From Arthrobacter sp. (lineage in GTDB: Bacteria; Actinomycetota; Actinomycetes; Actinomycetales; Micrococcaceae): a stretch of DNA of 64,000 bases. The stretch spans positions 62,001-126,000 of the forward strand of contig JAPLAM010000095.1 of the NCBI GenBank assembly GCA_026393275.1, given 5' to 3'. Below, piece after piece: positions 1-7,461 of this stretch. Within the stretch, counting starts at the first letter, position 1. Every line of letters starts with the position of its first letter. The notes beneath the pieces are model-generated. The model did not search any database. It saw only the letters and a list, made by a program, of their open reading frames with translations, and was not told the DNA's origin. The translations under genes were made by a program, and so were the position numbers.

Positions 1-567
1 ATTCTGACCAGCCTTGCAACAAGCAAGATCCTCATTACGTCGGTGACTGCGGGCGTCATCGCCCTCGGCGGCGGTACCGCGGCGTTCACGAACATCACCA
101 TGATCGACGGCGGCACCCAGCCTGCGGTCACCGCCCCGGCGCCCTCCGAGACGCCGACGGCAACCCCGTCCCCGTCCGCCCCCGAATCGCCGGACCCGGC
201 TCCGACCACGTCCGCCCCGGCTCCCGCTCCGTCGGGCACGGCACCCGAACCCTCCACGCCGGCCGCTTCGGCCCCCGCGCAGGGTGCACCCGCGGACGAC
301 GTCGAGAAGGCGGACGACGCCGTGCAGGGGGCCGACACGGAACAAGGCGAGGACACCGCGAAGCCGGCACCGGCACCGGCACCGTCGGCGCCGACAGCGA
401 CCCCTGCCCCGAGCCAGCCCGTTGTCGTGGCAGCTGCCTCCGAGGAAGAGGAAGCTTCCGAGCGGGCAAAGACCAGGCACGAGGATGACGGGCACCCCGC
501 ACGGGCCGACCGCGACCAGGGCCGGCACGACAGTCACTACGAAGGATCGGACCGCTCCGGCCGCTAA
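1..567 (+). CDS. Pro/Ala-rich membrane-anchored hypothetical protein (5' end cut off)
   Basis: The frame is open to the left edge of the window, so the true start probably lies upstream; the tracked GTG at 43 is internal to the same reading frame. The visible N-terminus holds one hydrophobic stretch (ILITSVTAGVIALGGG) that could anchor it in the membrane. A long low-complexity tail rich in Pro, Ala, Ser and Thr follows, with an acidic patch near residues 80-100 and a His/Asp/Arg-rich end. I see no catalytic motif. This organisation suits a cell-envelope protein with a flexible extracytoplasmic linker, but the function is unknown. Confidence 0.6.
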   Translation: MLTSLATSKILITSVTAGVIALGGGTAAFTNITMIDGGTQPAVTAPAPSETPTATPSPSAPESPDPAPTTSAPAPAPSGTAPEPSTPAASAPAQGAPADDVEKADDAVQGADTEQGEDTAKPAPAPAPSAPTATPAPSQPVVVAAASEEEEASERAKTRHEDDGHPARADRDQGRHDSHYEGSDRSGR

Positions 568-579
568 CAGCCCACACGA

Positions 580-607
580 GGGGAGGGCCTTGGGGGTCTT
601 CCCTTTT
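580..607 (+). terminator. weak intrinsic terminator
   Basis: GGGGAGG can pair with TCTTCCC (two G-T wobbles) across a 10-nt loop, and TTTT follows directly. It lies 13 bases after the stop of the Pro/Ala-rich gene, where a terminator would be expected. Confidence 0.4.
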
Positions 608-814
608 GTGTGCCCGCCGACCAGTCCTCACCGGCCCCAGGACTAACCGCCGGCGGGGACCGGCGCGGATCGGTTGCCTGCCGGCAGAGGCCTGCCTCCC
701 GGGGTCTGTCCGCGCCACCGGGCACGGACATAGACTGGAGCATCCGCGACGCCGGCATTCCGGCCAAGCTGAGCGCGCAACCGAACGTAAAGTGCATATC
801 GGGAGGGTCTGGCC

Positions 815-1639
815 ATGGGTAATGCCTCGGAGAAGGCTAATCGGGCGGTATCCGAAGCCGCGTCGGCGAGCCGAAGCCCCGCCTTGCGAATGCTCGCCCG
901 GACCGGATTCGTTTTCATCGGTCTTGTCCATATCCTGATCGGCGTCATTGCCCTGCAGATCGTCAGGGGGCAGGGCGGTGAAGCCGACCAGTCCGGCGCG
1001 ATTGGATCTCTCGCCTCGAAGCCCGGCGGAACGTTTCTGCTGTGGGCCGGGTTTGCGGCGTGCGCGGCGCTGGCCCTGTGGATGGTCAGCGAGGCCGTCT
1101 TCGAGGCCCGCTCGGAAACCGATTCGAAGAAGAAGCTTAAAGAGGCAGCGGCAGCCGTAGGGAAGGCTGTCGTGTTCGGCTTTCTGGCCTTCACCTTCGC
1201 GGTGTTTGCTTCGGGCGGCAGCAAGAACTCCAGCCAGTCGGCCAGCGACTTCACCGCCAAGCTCATGGCGGCGCCGGCCGGGGTGGTGCTGCTGGTCGCC
1301 GTCGGTCTCGCGGTCATCGGAGCCGGCGTCTACTACGTCTACCGCGGCGTCACCCGGAAGTTCATGGAGGATTTGCAAGACCCGGGTGATGCCCGGACGG
1401 CGGTCGAGTGGATTGGGACTATTGGCTATGCCGCCAAGGGCGTGGTCCTCGCCGTCGTCGGCATCCTGATGATCGTTGCCGCGGCCACCGCGGATCCGTC
1501 AAAATCCTCCGGCCTGGACGGCGGCCTAAAGACCCTCGGCTCCCAGCCGTATGGCGTGTTTCTGCTCGCCGCCATCGCGGCGGGGCTGGTCTGCTATGGC
1601 GTGTACTCGATGGCCCGGGCGCGGTACGGAAGGTTCTAG
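815..1639 (+). CDS. DUF1206 family integral membrane protein
   Basis: A 274-residue protein with six predicted membrane helices at roughly residues 27-48, 72-95, 113-133, 153-178, 198-222 and 245-268. They are arranged as three two-helix units, as expected for DUF1206. Each unit starts with a similar motif (LARTGFVFIGLVHILIG, GKAVVFGFLAFTFAV, IGYAAKGVVLAVVGILMI). A GGAGGG ribosome site lies just upstream of the ATG. The family's biochemical role is unknown. Its partner across the terminator is a CsbD-like stress protein, so a general-stress context is possible, but that is inference. Confidence 0.85.
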   Translation: MGNASEKANRAVSEAASASRSPALRMLARTGFVFIGLVHILIGVIALQIVRGQGGEADQSGAIGSLASKPGGTFLLWAGFAACAALALWMVSEAVFEARSETDSKKKLKEAAAAVGKAVVFGFLAFTFAVFASGGSKNSSQSASDFTAKLMAAPAGVVLLVAVGLAVIGAGVYYVYRGVTRKFMEDLQDPGDARTAVEWIGTIGYAAKGVVLAVVGILMIVAAATADPSKSSGLDGGLKTLGSQPYGVFLLAAIAAGLVCYGVYSMARARYGRF

Positions 1640-1678
1640 CGACCCGTCCCTGTCGGACGCGGATCGCCGGGCAGAACG

Positions 1679-1711
1679 AAGGCCGCACCGCTTTGTCAGC
1701 GGTGCGGCCTT
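1679..1711. terminator. bidirectional intrinsic terminator
   Basis: AAGGCCGCACCGCT and AGCGGTGCGGCCTT form a perfect 14-bp stem around the 5-nt loop TTGTC. It sits between the convergent DUF1206 and CsbD genes. The A/T ends of the stem supply short T tracts in both directions. Confidence 0.85.
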
Positions 1712-1725
1712 CGCCTGCGTTCGGG

Positions 1726-1902
1726 TCAGTCCTTCTTGAAGGCGTCCTTGACCTTCTCGCCGGCCTGCTTCAAATCGCCTTTGGCCTGGTCGGCTTTGCC
1801 TTCGGCCTTCAGGCTTTCGTCGCCCGTGGCGTTTCCGGCAGCTTCCTTGCCCTTACCGCCAGCTTTCTCGGCAGCGTTCTGAATCTTGTCGCCTAGTCCC
1901 AT
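1726..1902 (-). CDS. CsbD family stress protein
   Basis: A 58-residue hydrophilic, Lys/Glu/Ala-rich protein beginning MGLGDKIQNAAEK with the characteristic CsbD pattern (GKGKEAAGNATGDESLKAEGK). I start at 1902 rather than the tracked 1968 because AGGAGG lies 8 nt before this ATG and the upstream 22 codons do not resemble the family. CsbD proteins are small, probably disordered proteins induced by general stress in Gram-positive bacteria; the mechanism is unknown. Confidence 0.85.
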   Translation of the reverse strand: MGLGDKIQNAAEKAGGKGKEAAGNATGDESLKAEGKADQAKGDLKQAGEKVKDAFKKD

Positions 1903-2010
1903 GGTGTTTCCTCCTCTGGTTGGCGGCCGTCCAATCCGGCCATACCCTATCCTAAGCCTACTTAGCATCAGGATTTCAAGTAGGACCCGGCGTGCGGTCC
2001 GACGCCGTGG

Positions 2011-3054
2011 CTATTTGCCCGCAAGAAGGCGCAGGACGCGGGGTTTAACCTCGGTGGCGAGCAGGGTGAGGGATTCGAGGAAATGCTCATGGGGCAGGCC
2101 GCCGATGTCCATCTGCAGGAAGTGGCGCATGTGTCCCATGTGGCCGTGCAGCTCCACGATGCGTGAGGCGATCTCGTCGGGGTCTCCGACGTAGTACGCG
2201 CCGGGGAAGTCGGCCTGTGCCAGGAACTGGCGTTTGTCCGGGGCGGGCCAGCCGCGGAGTTTGCCCATTTCGACGTTCAGGTTGTACCAGCCGGGGTAGA
2301 AGCGTTCCAGGGCTTCGTTCTTGGTGGGGGCGATGAGTCCGAGGGCCGCTACGGAGACTTTGATGTCCTCGCCGGCGTGTCCTGCCTGCGCGGCGGTCTG
2401 CCGGTAGAGATCGGCCAATGGGGCGAACCTGGCGGGGGCGCCGCCGATGATGCCGTAGGAGATGGGCAGGCCGAGCTTGCCGGCGCGGACCGAGGACGGG
2501 GCGCTGCCGCCGGTTGCGAGCCAGAGGGGCAGGCGGCCGGTGACCGGGCGGGGCACGACGGCCAGGCCTTGGAGAGCCGGTCGGACGGTCCCGGACCAGG
2601 TGATGTTTTCGGTTGTGCTGTTGTTGATGGTCATCAGCAGGTCGAGTTTTTCGGCGTAGAGCCGGTCGTAGTCGTTCAGGTCGTACCCGAAGAGCGGGAA
2701 CGTCTCCACCGAGGATCCGCGGCCGGCGGTGATTTCCACGCGGCCGCCGCCGGAGACGGCGTCGGCGATGGCGAACTGCTGGAAGACGCGGACCGGGTCA
2801 TCAGTGCTGACGATGCTCGCGCCGCTGCCGAGCTTGATCTGCTTCGTCGCGGCGGCCGCAGCGGCAATCACGGTCCCCGGTGACGACGCCGGCATGTCCA
2901 CGGTGTGGTGTTCCCCGACCCCGAAGTAGTCCAGCCCGGTCCGGTCGGCCAGCACGATCGCCTCGTGAAGGTTGAGGATGGCCTCCGCGGTGGGCCGAAG
3001 GGTCCCGTCGGCGTTTCGTTGGGTGTCGCCGAAGCTGTAGGCGCCGATTTCCAT
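2011..3054 (-). CDS. LLM class flavin-dependent oxidoreductase
   Basis: A 347-residue bacterial-luciferase-like TIM-barrel protein. Typical marks are the N-terminal strand MEIGAYSFGD, DYFGVGEHH (residues about 42-50), the segment GGGRVEITAGRG, LPLWLATGGSAPSSVRAGKLG near the middle, and a C-terminal YVGDPDEIASRIVELH. Such enzymes use reduced flavin (FMNH2 or F420) to oxidise or cleave small organic substrates. The substrate cannot be read from sequence. It lies downstream of the marR and FUSC genes on the same strand, with a 60-nt gap, and may be co-transcribed with them. Confidence 0.85.
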   Translation of the reverse strand: MEIGAYSFGDTQRNADGTLRPTAEAILNLHEAIVLADRTGLDYFGVGEHHTVDMPASSPGTVIAAAAAATKQIKLGSGASIVSTDDPVRVFQQFAIADAVSGGGRVEITAGRGSSVETFPLFGYDLNDYDRLYAEKLDLLMTINNSTTENITWSGTVRPALQGLAVVPRPVTGRLPLWLATGGSAPSSVRAGKLGLPISYGIIGGAPARFAPLADLYRQTAAQAGHAGEDIKVSVAALGLIAPTKNEALERFYPGWYNLNVEMGKLRGWPAPDKRQFLAQADFPGAYYVGDPDEIASRIVELHGHMGHMRHFLQMDIGGLPHEHFLESLTLLATEVKPRVLRLLAGK

Positions 3055-3114
3055 GATGTACTCCTGTGTGGGGTGCTGCCGGGCGGATTTGCGGATTTGC
3101 AGGTGCGGAGCCGC

Positions 3115-4191
3115 CTATTGCGCTGACGACAGTACCCCGGAGAAAATCCCGGTCCTGCCGTGCACGGCGTCGGCCTTCTCCGATCCCTGCCGGCGTTGCC
3201 GCCGCGTGGTGAGCAGGATGACAAGGAACGCGATTCCGGCGCCTAGGGTGGTTTCCACGGCCCGGTCGGCGACCAGCACCGCGGCCGGCTTGGGGGCGAC
3301 GAATTCGGTCATCATCAGGGCCACCGGCGTCATCCAGACCAGCGCGATGCTGTAGTGACGGATCACGAAGACCTCGCCCACGAACTGCAGGATGGCAAGC
3401 AGGACCGCCAGTTGCAACGGGGACCAATCGATGGTCAGCAGGCCGGCCGTCAGGAGGACTCCGCCGTAGGTGCCCACCGTCCGGTGCACCGCCCGGATCA
3501 GGCCGCCGGTGGCGTCTGCCGCGGCAATCGGCGCCGCTGCTGCCACCATGGCCCAGTAGCTGTGGCCCAGATCGGCCAGCGAGGCGAGCGAACCCGCGAG
3601 GGCGACAGCGGCAACGTAGCGTCCGGCATGGACGAACATCCGTGGCCATGGCCGGTGCGCCGGTTCCTGCAGGCCGCGGCTGGGGTCGAAGCGGCGTGCG
3701 CGCAGCCGTCCGGCGAAACCGAGCAGCAGGACGACGGCGACGCTGCCGGCGGCCGCGGCAGCAGCCTCCCAGCGCTGTCCATGGAACGGGATGGCAGCGC
3801 TGGCGGTGAACGCAAAGAGGAAGAAGAACGGGCCCGCCGGGCGGAGCCGAAGGAAATCGGCCGCCAGCGAGAGCACGCCGGCAAGGCCGGCGCCCAGTGC
3901 AACCAGGACCCAGGGGACTGCCCCGGTGGCTCCGACGGTGACGCCGCCGATGATGCTGGCGCACATGATGATGCCCGCGAAACTTTGATGCTTGAGCCGC
4001 AACCAGTGCCGCTCGGTGCGGCCGTAGACGCCGGTGAGTGCGCCGAGCAGCGCGTAGCTGGTCAGGTCCGTCCTGCCCATCAGGACCAGTGTGACCAGCG
4101 GAATGGCGATGCCAACGGCGACTCGGAGTGCGGGAATTCGGTGGCCGCGGGCGGGCGGAACGTGGAAGAACTCTAGGGTGTGCTGCTTCAC
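3115..4191 (-). CDS. FUSC family membrane protein
   Basis: About 358 residues with two blocks of hydrophobic helices, as in FUSC/aromatic-acid-exporter proteins: RIPALRVAVGIAIPLVTLVL at the start, a middle helix group, then YVAAVALAGSLASL onward. The family is linked to efflux of aromatic acids or other toxic organics. I favour the GTG at 4191 because AGGAGGA lies upstream (13-nt spacing, a little long). The alternative ATG at 4239 overlaps the marR stop as ATGA and would add 16 residues by translational coupling. Placed directly behind a MarR gene, it is a plausible target of that regulator. Confidence 0.75.
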   Translation of the reverse strand: MKQHTLEFFHVPPARGHRIPALRVAVGIAIPLVTLVLMGRTDLTSYALLGALTGVYGRTERHWLRLKHQSFAGIIMCASIIGGVTVGATGAVPWVLVALGAGLAGVLSLAADFLRLRPAGPFFFLFAFTASAAIPFHGQRWEAAAAAAGSVAVVLLLGFAGRLRARRFDPSRGLQEPAHRPWPRMFVHAGRYVAAVALAGSLASLADLGHSYWAMVAAAAPIAAADATGGLIRAVHRTVGTYGGVLLTAGLLTIDWSPLQLAVLLAILQFVGEVFVIRHYSIALVWMTPVALMMTEFVAPKPAAVLVADRAVETTLGAGIAFLVILLTTRRQRRQGSEKADAVHGRTGIFSGVLSSAQ

Positions 4192-4235
4192 GGGTTGGTG
4201 TGCTCCTCCTAGGGGTATGCAGGGAAAGGGTGATG

Positions 4236-4778
4236 TCATCGGGCTGGGCGGGAAGCGTCTGGATTCGGCTCCAGCCCGACCAGCAACGCACGTAGGTTCA
4301 TAGCAAGTTCACCGGCGGCGGGCGGTTCCAGTACGGAGAGCAGAGCCGCCTCAAAATGTAGGACAGACTCCAAGATGGGCCGCAGCAAGTCGCGGGCCTT
4401 CGGGGTCATCTGGACCAGGGCACCACGTCCGTCCTGGGGGTTGTTGTCCCGCTTGACCAGCTCTGCGTCGCGGAGCTTCTTGATGCGCTTGGTCGCGCCG
4501 GCGCCGGAGATCAGCAATTCGGTCGCCAGCTCGGTGGGGGCCATCGGCCTTCCGGTGCGCGCCAGCAGCGAGAGCATGTCGAATTCGGCTCGGGTGATGC
4601 CGTTATCGGCCAGCACAGTGTCGCTGCGTGACTGGACTATCTGCGCGATCCGGTTGATCCGCGCGACGATGTCGACGGAGCCGGTCTCCAGTCCGGGGAA
4701 AATCTGCTCCCACTGCTGCCGCACCTGGTCGACGTAATCCGCCTGGATGTCAGGCCGGTCGTCAGGCTTAGCGGACAT
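4236..4778 (-). CDS. MarR family transcriptional regulator
   Basis: A 180-residue winged-helix protein. A long N-terminal helix precedes the DNA-binding core (about residues 60-125): ITRAEFDMLSLLARTG, TELATELLISGAGATKRIKKL as the recognition helix region, and DNNPQDGRGALVQMTPKA as the wing with the conserved D-x-R-G. MarR proteins are dimeric repressors released by small phenolic ligands. AAAGGG upstream gives a good ribosome site. A TACTTT-N6-AAAGTA inverted repeat in the promoter suggests autorepression and co-control of the downstream FUSC and flavin oxidoreductase genes. Confidence 0.9.
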   Translation of the reverse strand: MSAKPDDRPDIQADYVDQVRQQWEQIFPGLETGSVDIVARINRIAQIVQSRSDTVLADNGITRAEFDMLSLLARTGRPMAPTELATELLISGAGATKRIKKLRDAELVKRDNNPQDGRGALVQMTPKARDLLRPILESVLHFEAALLSVLEPPAAGELAMNLRALLVGLEPNPDASRPAR

Positions 4779-4809
4779 GGCGTAGACCCTTTCTCGAGGT
4801 GTATATATT

Positions 4810-4827
4810 TACTTTACCAGAAAAGTA
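4810..4827. promoter_or_regulatory. candidate MarR operator
   Basis: TACTTT-ACCAGA-AAAGTA is a perfect 6+6 inverted repeat, 32 nt upstream of the marR start. It is embedded in an unusually AT-rich stretch (TATATATTTACTTT) that also offers -10-like hexamers for the minus strand. Position and symmetry fit an autoregulatory site; binding is inferred. Confidence 0.5.
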
Positions 4828-4986
4828 TCTGAACTGCAGGGGTGCGGCTCGGACCGCGGACTATTTCCAACCGCCGGGATGGCCGGTAACGTGAAACTCA
4901 CTCCCGGCAGCGGCGGCTGGCGGCAAGATTGGAGTGACACCCGGCCCGCGATACCCTCAACTTCCGGCCTTTCGAAGGGATCGACA

Positions 4987-5403
4987 ATGAGACTCAGCCA
5001 CATCCCTTTGCGCCTCGTAACGGGCGCGTTCATCCTCAATGCCGGCCTGGGCAAACGCCACCTGGACGAGGAGAGCGCCGCTGGCCTGCAGGCGATGGCC
5101 GTTCGGGTGGTTCCGCAGTTGGGGCGCCTCGAACCGGAACAATTCGGCAAGCTCATCAGTTACGCGGAGACGGCACTGGGAGCCGCCTTGCTGACACCCT
5201 TCCTTCCGAGCCGCCTGGTCGGAGTGGGTCTGGGTGTCTTCTCGGGATCGCTGGTCACCCTGTATTTCAAGACACCCGGCATGACCCTCGACGACGGGAT
5301 CCGGCCCAGCCGCCAGGGAACGGCGCTGGCCAAGGACGTCTGGATGCTCGGCATCGCGGCAGCGCTGGTCCTGGACCCGAAACCGAAGCCGCGAGGTACC
5401 TGA
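4987..5403 (+). CDS. DoxX-like small membrane protein
   Basis: Starts at ATG 4987 (GAAGGGA ribosome site) rather than the tracked 4879, giving 138 residues. About four hydrophobic helices are visible: IPLRLVTGAFILNAGLGK, AETALGAALLTPFLPSRLVG, VGLGVFSGSLVTLYF and the terminal DVWMLGIAAALVLD. The layout resembles DoxX/DUF membrane subunits often linked to redox functions. The specific reaction is unknown. It is followed on the same strand by the MoaF-like and NAD(P)-binding genes, suggesting a small redox-related cluster. Confidence 0.7.
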   Translation: MRLSHIPLRLVTGAFILNAGLGKRHLDEESAAGLQAMAVRVVPQLGRLEPEQFGKLISYAETALGAALLTPFLPSRLVGVGLGVFSGSLVTLYFKTPGMTLDDGIRPSRQGTALAKDVWMLGIAAALVLDPKPKPRGT

Positions 5404-5461
5404 GATCTCTTTCGACCGCCACCGCGCTCACCATGCGGCCCAATCCCATTAGAAAGCTGCC

Positions 5462-5799
5462 ATGTCAGAAAAAAGCAGATCATCGGACGAAAGTATATTT
5501 TCGACTTCGGTGACAATGCCAAGTACGAACTGAATTTTGTGGCCGAGGACAAACTCGAAGTCACCGTGATCACCGATTCCAGCTATTCCGCGGGGACGCT
5601 GAATAAATTCAATATCACCCGCACAGAGCTTCGCCCCGACCTATATCTTGTTACCTGGGTGGAGGAAACGACAGGCAACACCGTTACCCACGTCCAGGAT
5701 TACGAAAACCTGATCGCCTACACCAGTATCACGGACCTGGCTTCCCGCGGGTTCTGGAATCTCAAGGGACGCATAATCCCAGTCGAGGAGCCGCAATGA
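5462..5799 (+). CDS. MoaF-like domain protein with an apparent -1 frameshift near its start
   Basis: The body (tracked from GTG 5539, 86 residues) matches small MoaF-related lipocalin-like proteins: NKFNITRTELRPDLYLVTW, GNTVTHVQDYENLIAY, SRGFWNLKGRIIPVEE. The expected first strand, QIIGRKYIFDFGDNAKYELNF, is encoded in the same frame upstream of 5539, but no ATG/GTG/TTG precedes it in that frame. An ATG at 5462 (MSEK...) lies in the neighbouring frame and would join perfectly if the A6 run at 5469-5474 were A7. So the gene is frameshifted, uses slippage on the A run, or carries a sequencing error. It overlaps the next gene by ATGA. Function unknown. Confidence 0.65.
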
Positions 5800-6440
5800 A
5801 AATCGGCATCATCGGAGCAACCGGCAACGCGGGCCGCGCCGTCGTCGCGCAGGCCCTTGCGCGCGGGCACGACGTCACGGCCATAGTCCGGAATCCGGGG
5901 AAAGCCGCCGAGATGCTGGGTGCCGACCTTCCCGTTCTAAACCGGGACGCGTTCGACCTGACCACGGAAGACCTCCGCACCTTCGACGTCGTAGTCAACG
6001 CCTTCGCCACCGCGCCGGAACAGGCCAGCCGCCACGTGGACCTGGCCCGGAAGCTGGTGGAGCTCACCAGGGGCAATCAATCACCGCGGCTGGTCTTCAT
6101 CCTCGGCGCAGGCAGCCTGAAAACCGGCGCAGACCACCACCTCTTCATCGAGGACCTCCGCCAGTTGCCCAGTGCCGAGGCATGGGTCTCGATCCCCGAG
6201 AACCAGCTCCGCGAGCTTGAGTACCTGCGCAGTGTCGCCGACGTCGACTGGGTCGGCGTCTCTCCCTCGGCGCAGTTTGAGCCGGGGGAGGCGCGGGATG
6301 TTGCGCTTGGCATTGACGAACTCCTCATCACGGGCGACGGGACATCCCACACGACGACTGGCACCATGGCCGTGGCCATCCTCGACGAAATCGAGCAGCC
6401 CGCGCACCGGCGGCAGAGGTTCACCGTGGGCGACCGCTAG
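5796..6440 (+). CDS. NAD(P)-binding oxidoreductase, atypical SDR / NmrA-like
   Basis: A 214-residue Rossmann-fold protein. It starts MKIGIIGATGNAGRAVVAQALARGHDV, with the atypical-SDR dinucleotide motif GxxGxxG near residues 7-13, followed by TAIVRNPGKAAEML. The middle has FDVVVNAFATAP and LVFILGAGSLKTG. The lack of a clear YxxxK pair is usual for the biliverdin-reductase-B/YwnB-like group. It probably reduces a small ligand or quinone, or senses NAD(P)H. Its ATG overlaps the stop of the MoaF-like gene (ATGA), implying coupled translation. Confidence 0.85.
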   Translation: MKIGIIGATGNAGRAVVAQALARGHDVTAIVRNPGKAAEMLGADLPVLNRDAFDLTTEDLRTFDVVVNAFATAPEQASRHVDLARKLVELTRGNQSPRLVFILGAGSLKTGADHHLFIEDLRQLPSAEAWVSIPENQLRELEYLRSVADVDWVGVSPSAQFEPGEARDVALGIDELLITGDGTSHTTTGTMAVAILDEIEQPAHRRQRFTVGDR

Positions 6441-6476
6441 GCCTTACAGCTGGTCATCGGCGTCCACAATGCGGCC

Positions 6477-6980
6477 TTAGGACCGGCTGCCGCGGCCGGC
6501 CCTCCGGGCTTGGTCGAGGGCAACCAGAGCTACGGCGCTGGCTGCGAGTCGGAGAGCGTTGACCCTGTACCACCTCTTTAGCAGGGGCTTGCGCCGCATC
6601 TCGCTCAGCGGCTGGGGACTGAAGAAGAGCCTCGGATTGACGGAACGGAGCAGGTAAACGGTGGCCGCCGCGCCCGCCGTCGAACTCCCGGCAGCCAGGG
6701 CCAGCCACGCCCTGCTGCCGGAGCGGTTCCAGCCGGCCACCAGTGCGGCGATGGCGGCAGGGGTGATGAGCGGCGCGATCGGGGCGTAGTACCGTCCGGG
6801 GCTTCCCGCCCCAAGGGGGGACCGGGGGAGGCCGGGGTTGGATTCCGCCGCGGCAATCCGATCCGGGATCTTAGCGACGGCCTCGTAGAGATTGCCGAAA
6901 AACCAGTGCGCGTGACTGAATACTGCAACGCCCAGGAGGCGATCAACGAGCACGCCCCGGCGGTTCGACGTCTGTGACAT
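6477..6980 (-). CDS. DUF1772-like / anthrone-oxygenase-like membrane protein
   Basis: About 167 residues from ATG 6980 (tracked start 6986 is a GTG two codons earlier). The N-terminal HAHWFFGNLYEAVAKIPDR pattern is typical of small integral membrane proteins of the DUF1772/anthrone oxygenase type. Hydrophobic helices follow around residues 68-85, 90-110 and 145-160. No cofactor motif is evident. It is divergent from the KmtR-like regulator with a 115-nt gap. Function unknown. Confidence 0.65.
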   Translation of the reverse strand: MSQTSNRRGVLVDRLLGVAVFSHAHWFFGNLYEAVAKIPDRIAAAESNPGLPRSPLGAGSPGRYYAPIAPLITPAAIAALVAGWNRSGSRAWLALAAGSSTAGAAATVYLLRSVNPRLFFSPQPLSEMRRKPLLKRWYRVNALRLAASAVALVALDQARRAGRGSRS

Positions 6981-7095
6981 GCCCACAATCTACTCCGGAC
7001 ACCCGGCGCCGGGCCAGAACGGGACGCCTTCTGGTCTTGCCGCACGCACGCCAACGCCGTGGCAACGTTGGCTGCCGGCATGTAAGAATCTATGT

Positions 7096-7461
7096 ATGTA
7101 TGCAGACAAGCAAATATGTGGCCGGGAACCCGACAGCCAGTATGTGGAGCTTGCCGTTGAGGTTTTCGGCATGCTGGCTGACGCCACCCGGGTCCGGATC
7201 ATCCTTGCCCTGCGCGATGGTGAACTGCCGGTCGGCCGGCTGGCAGACATAGTCCATAAATCCCCGGCGGCCGTGTCCCAGCACCTGGCAAAAATGCGCC
7301 TCGGGCGGCTCGTGACCACCAGACAGGACGGGACACGCGTGTTTTACCGCCTGGAGAACGAGCACGCCAGCCAGCTTGTCACCGACGCCATCTTCCAGGC
7401 CGAACACTCCCTTGGGGGTACCCCCCGCCACCACCACTCCGAAAGCACGGATATCCCATGA
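7096..7461 (+). CDS. ArsR/SmtB family metal sensor, KmtR-like
   Basis: A 121-residue winged-helix repressor. The HTH core is VFGMLADATRVRIILALRDGELPVGRLADIVHKSPAAVSQHLAKMRLGRLV, with the wing TTRQDGTRVFYRLENEH. The N-terminal MYAD and the C-terminal AEH...RHHHSES closely resemble mycobacterial KmtR, a Ni/Co sensor using His/Glu ligands in these regions. I start at ATG 7096; three overlapping ATGs in three frames (7092, 7096, 7100) occur here, with no good ribosome site. Its stop overlaps the start of the CDF exporter (ATGA). It most likely represses that exporter until metal binds. Confidence 0.85.
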   Translation: MYADKQICGREPDSQYVELAVEVFGMLADATRVRIILALRDGELPVGRLADIVHKSPAAVSQHLAKMRLGRLVTTRQDGTRVFYRLENEHASQLVTDAIFQAEHSLGGTPRHHHSESTDIP

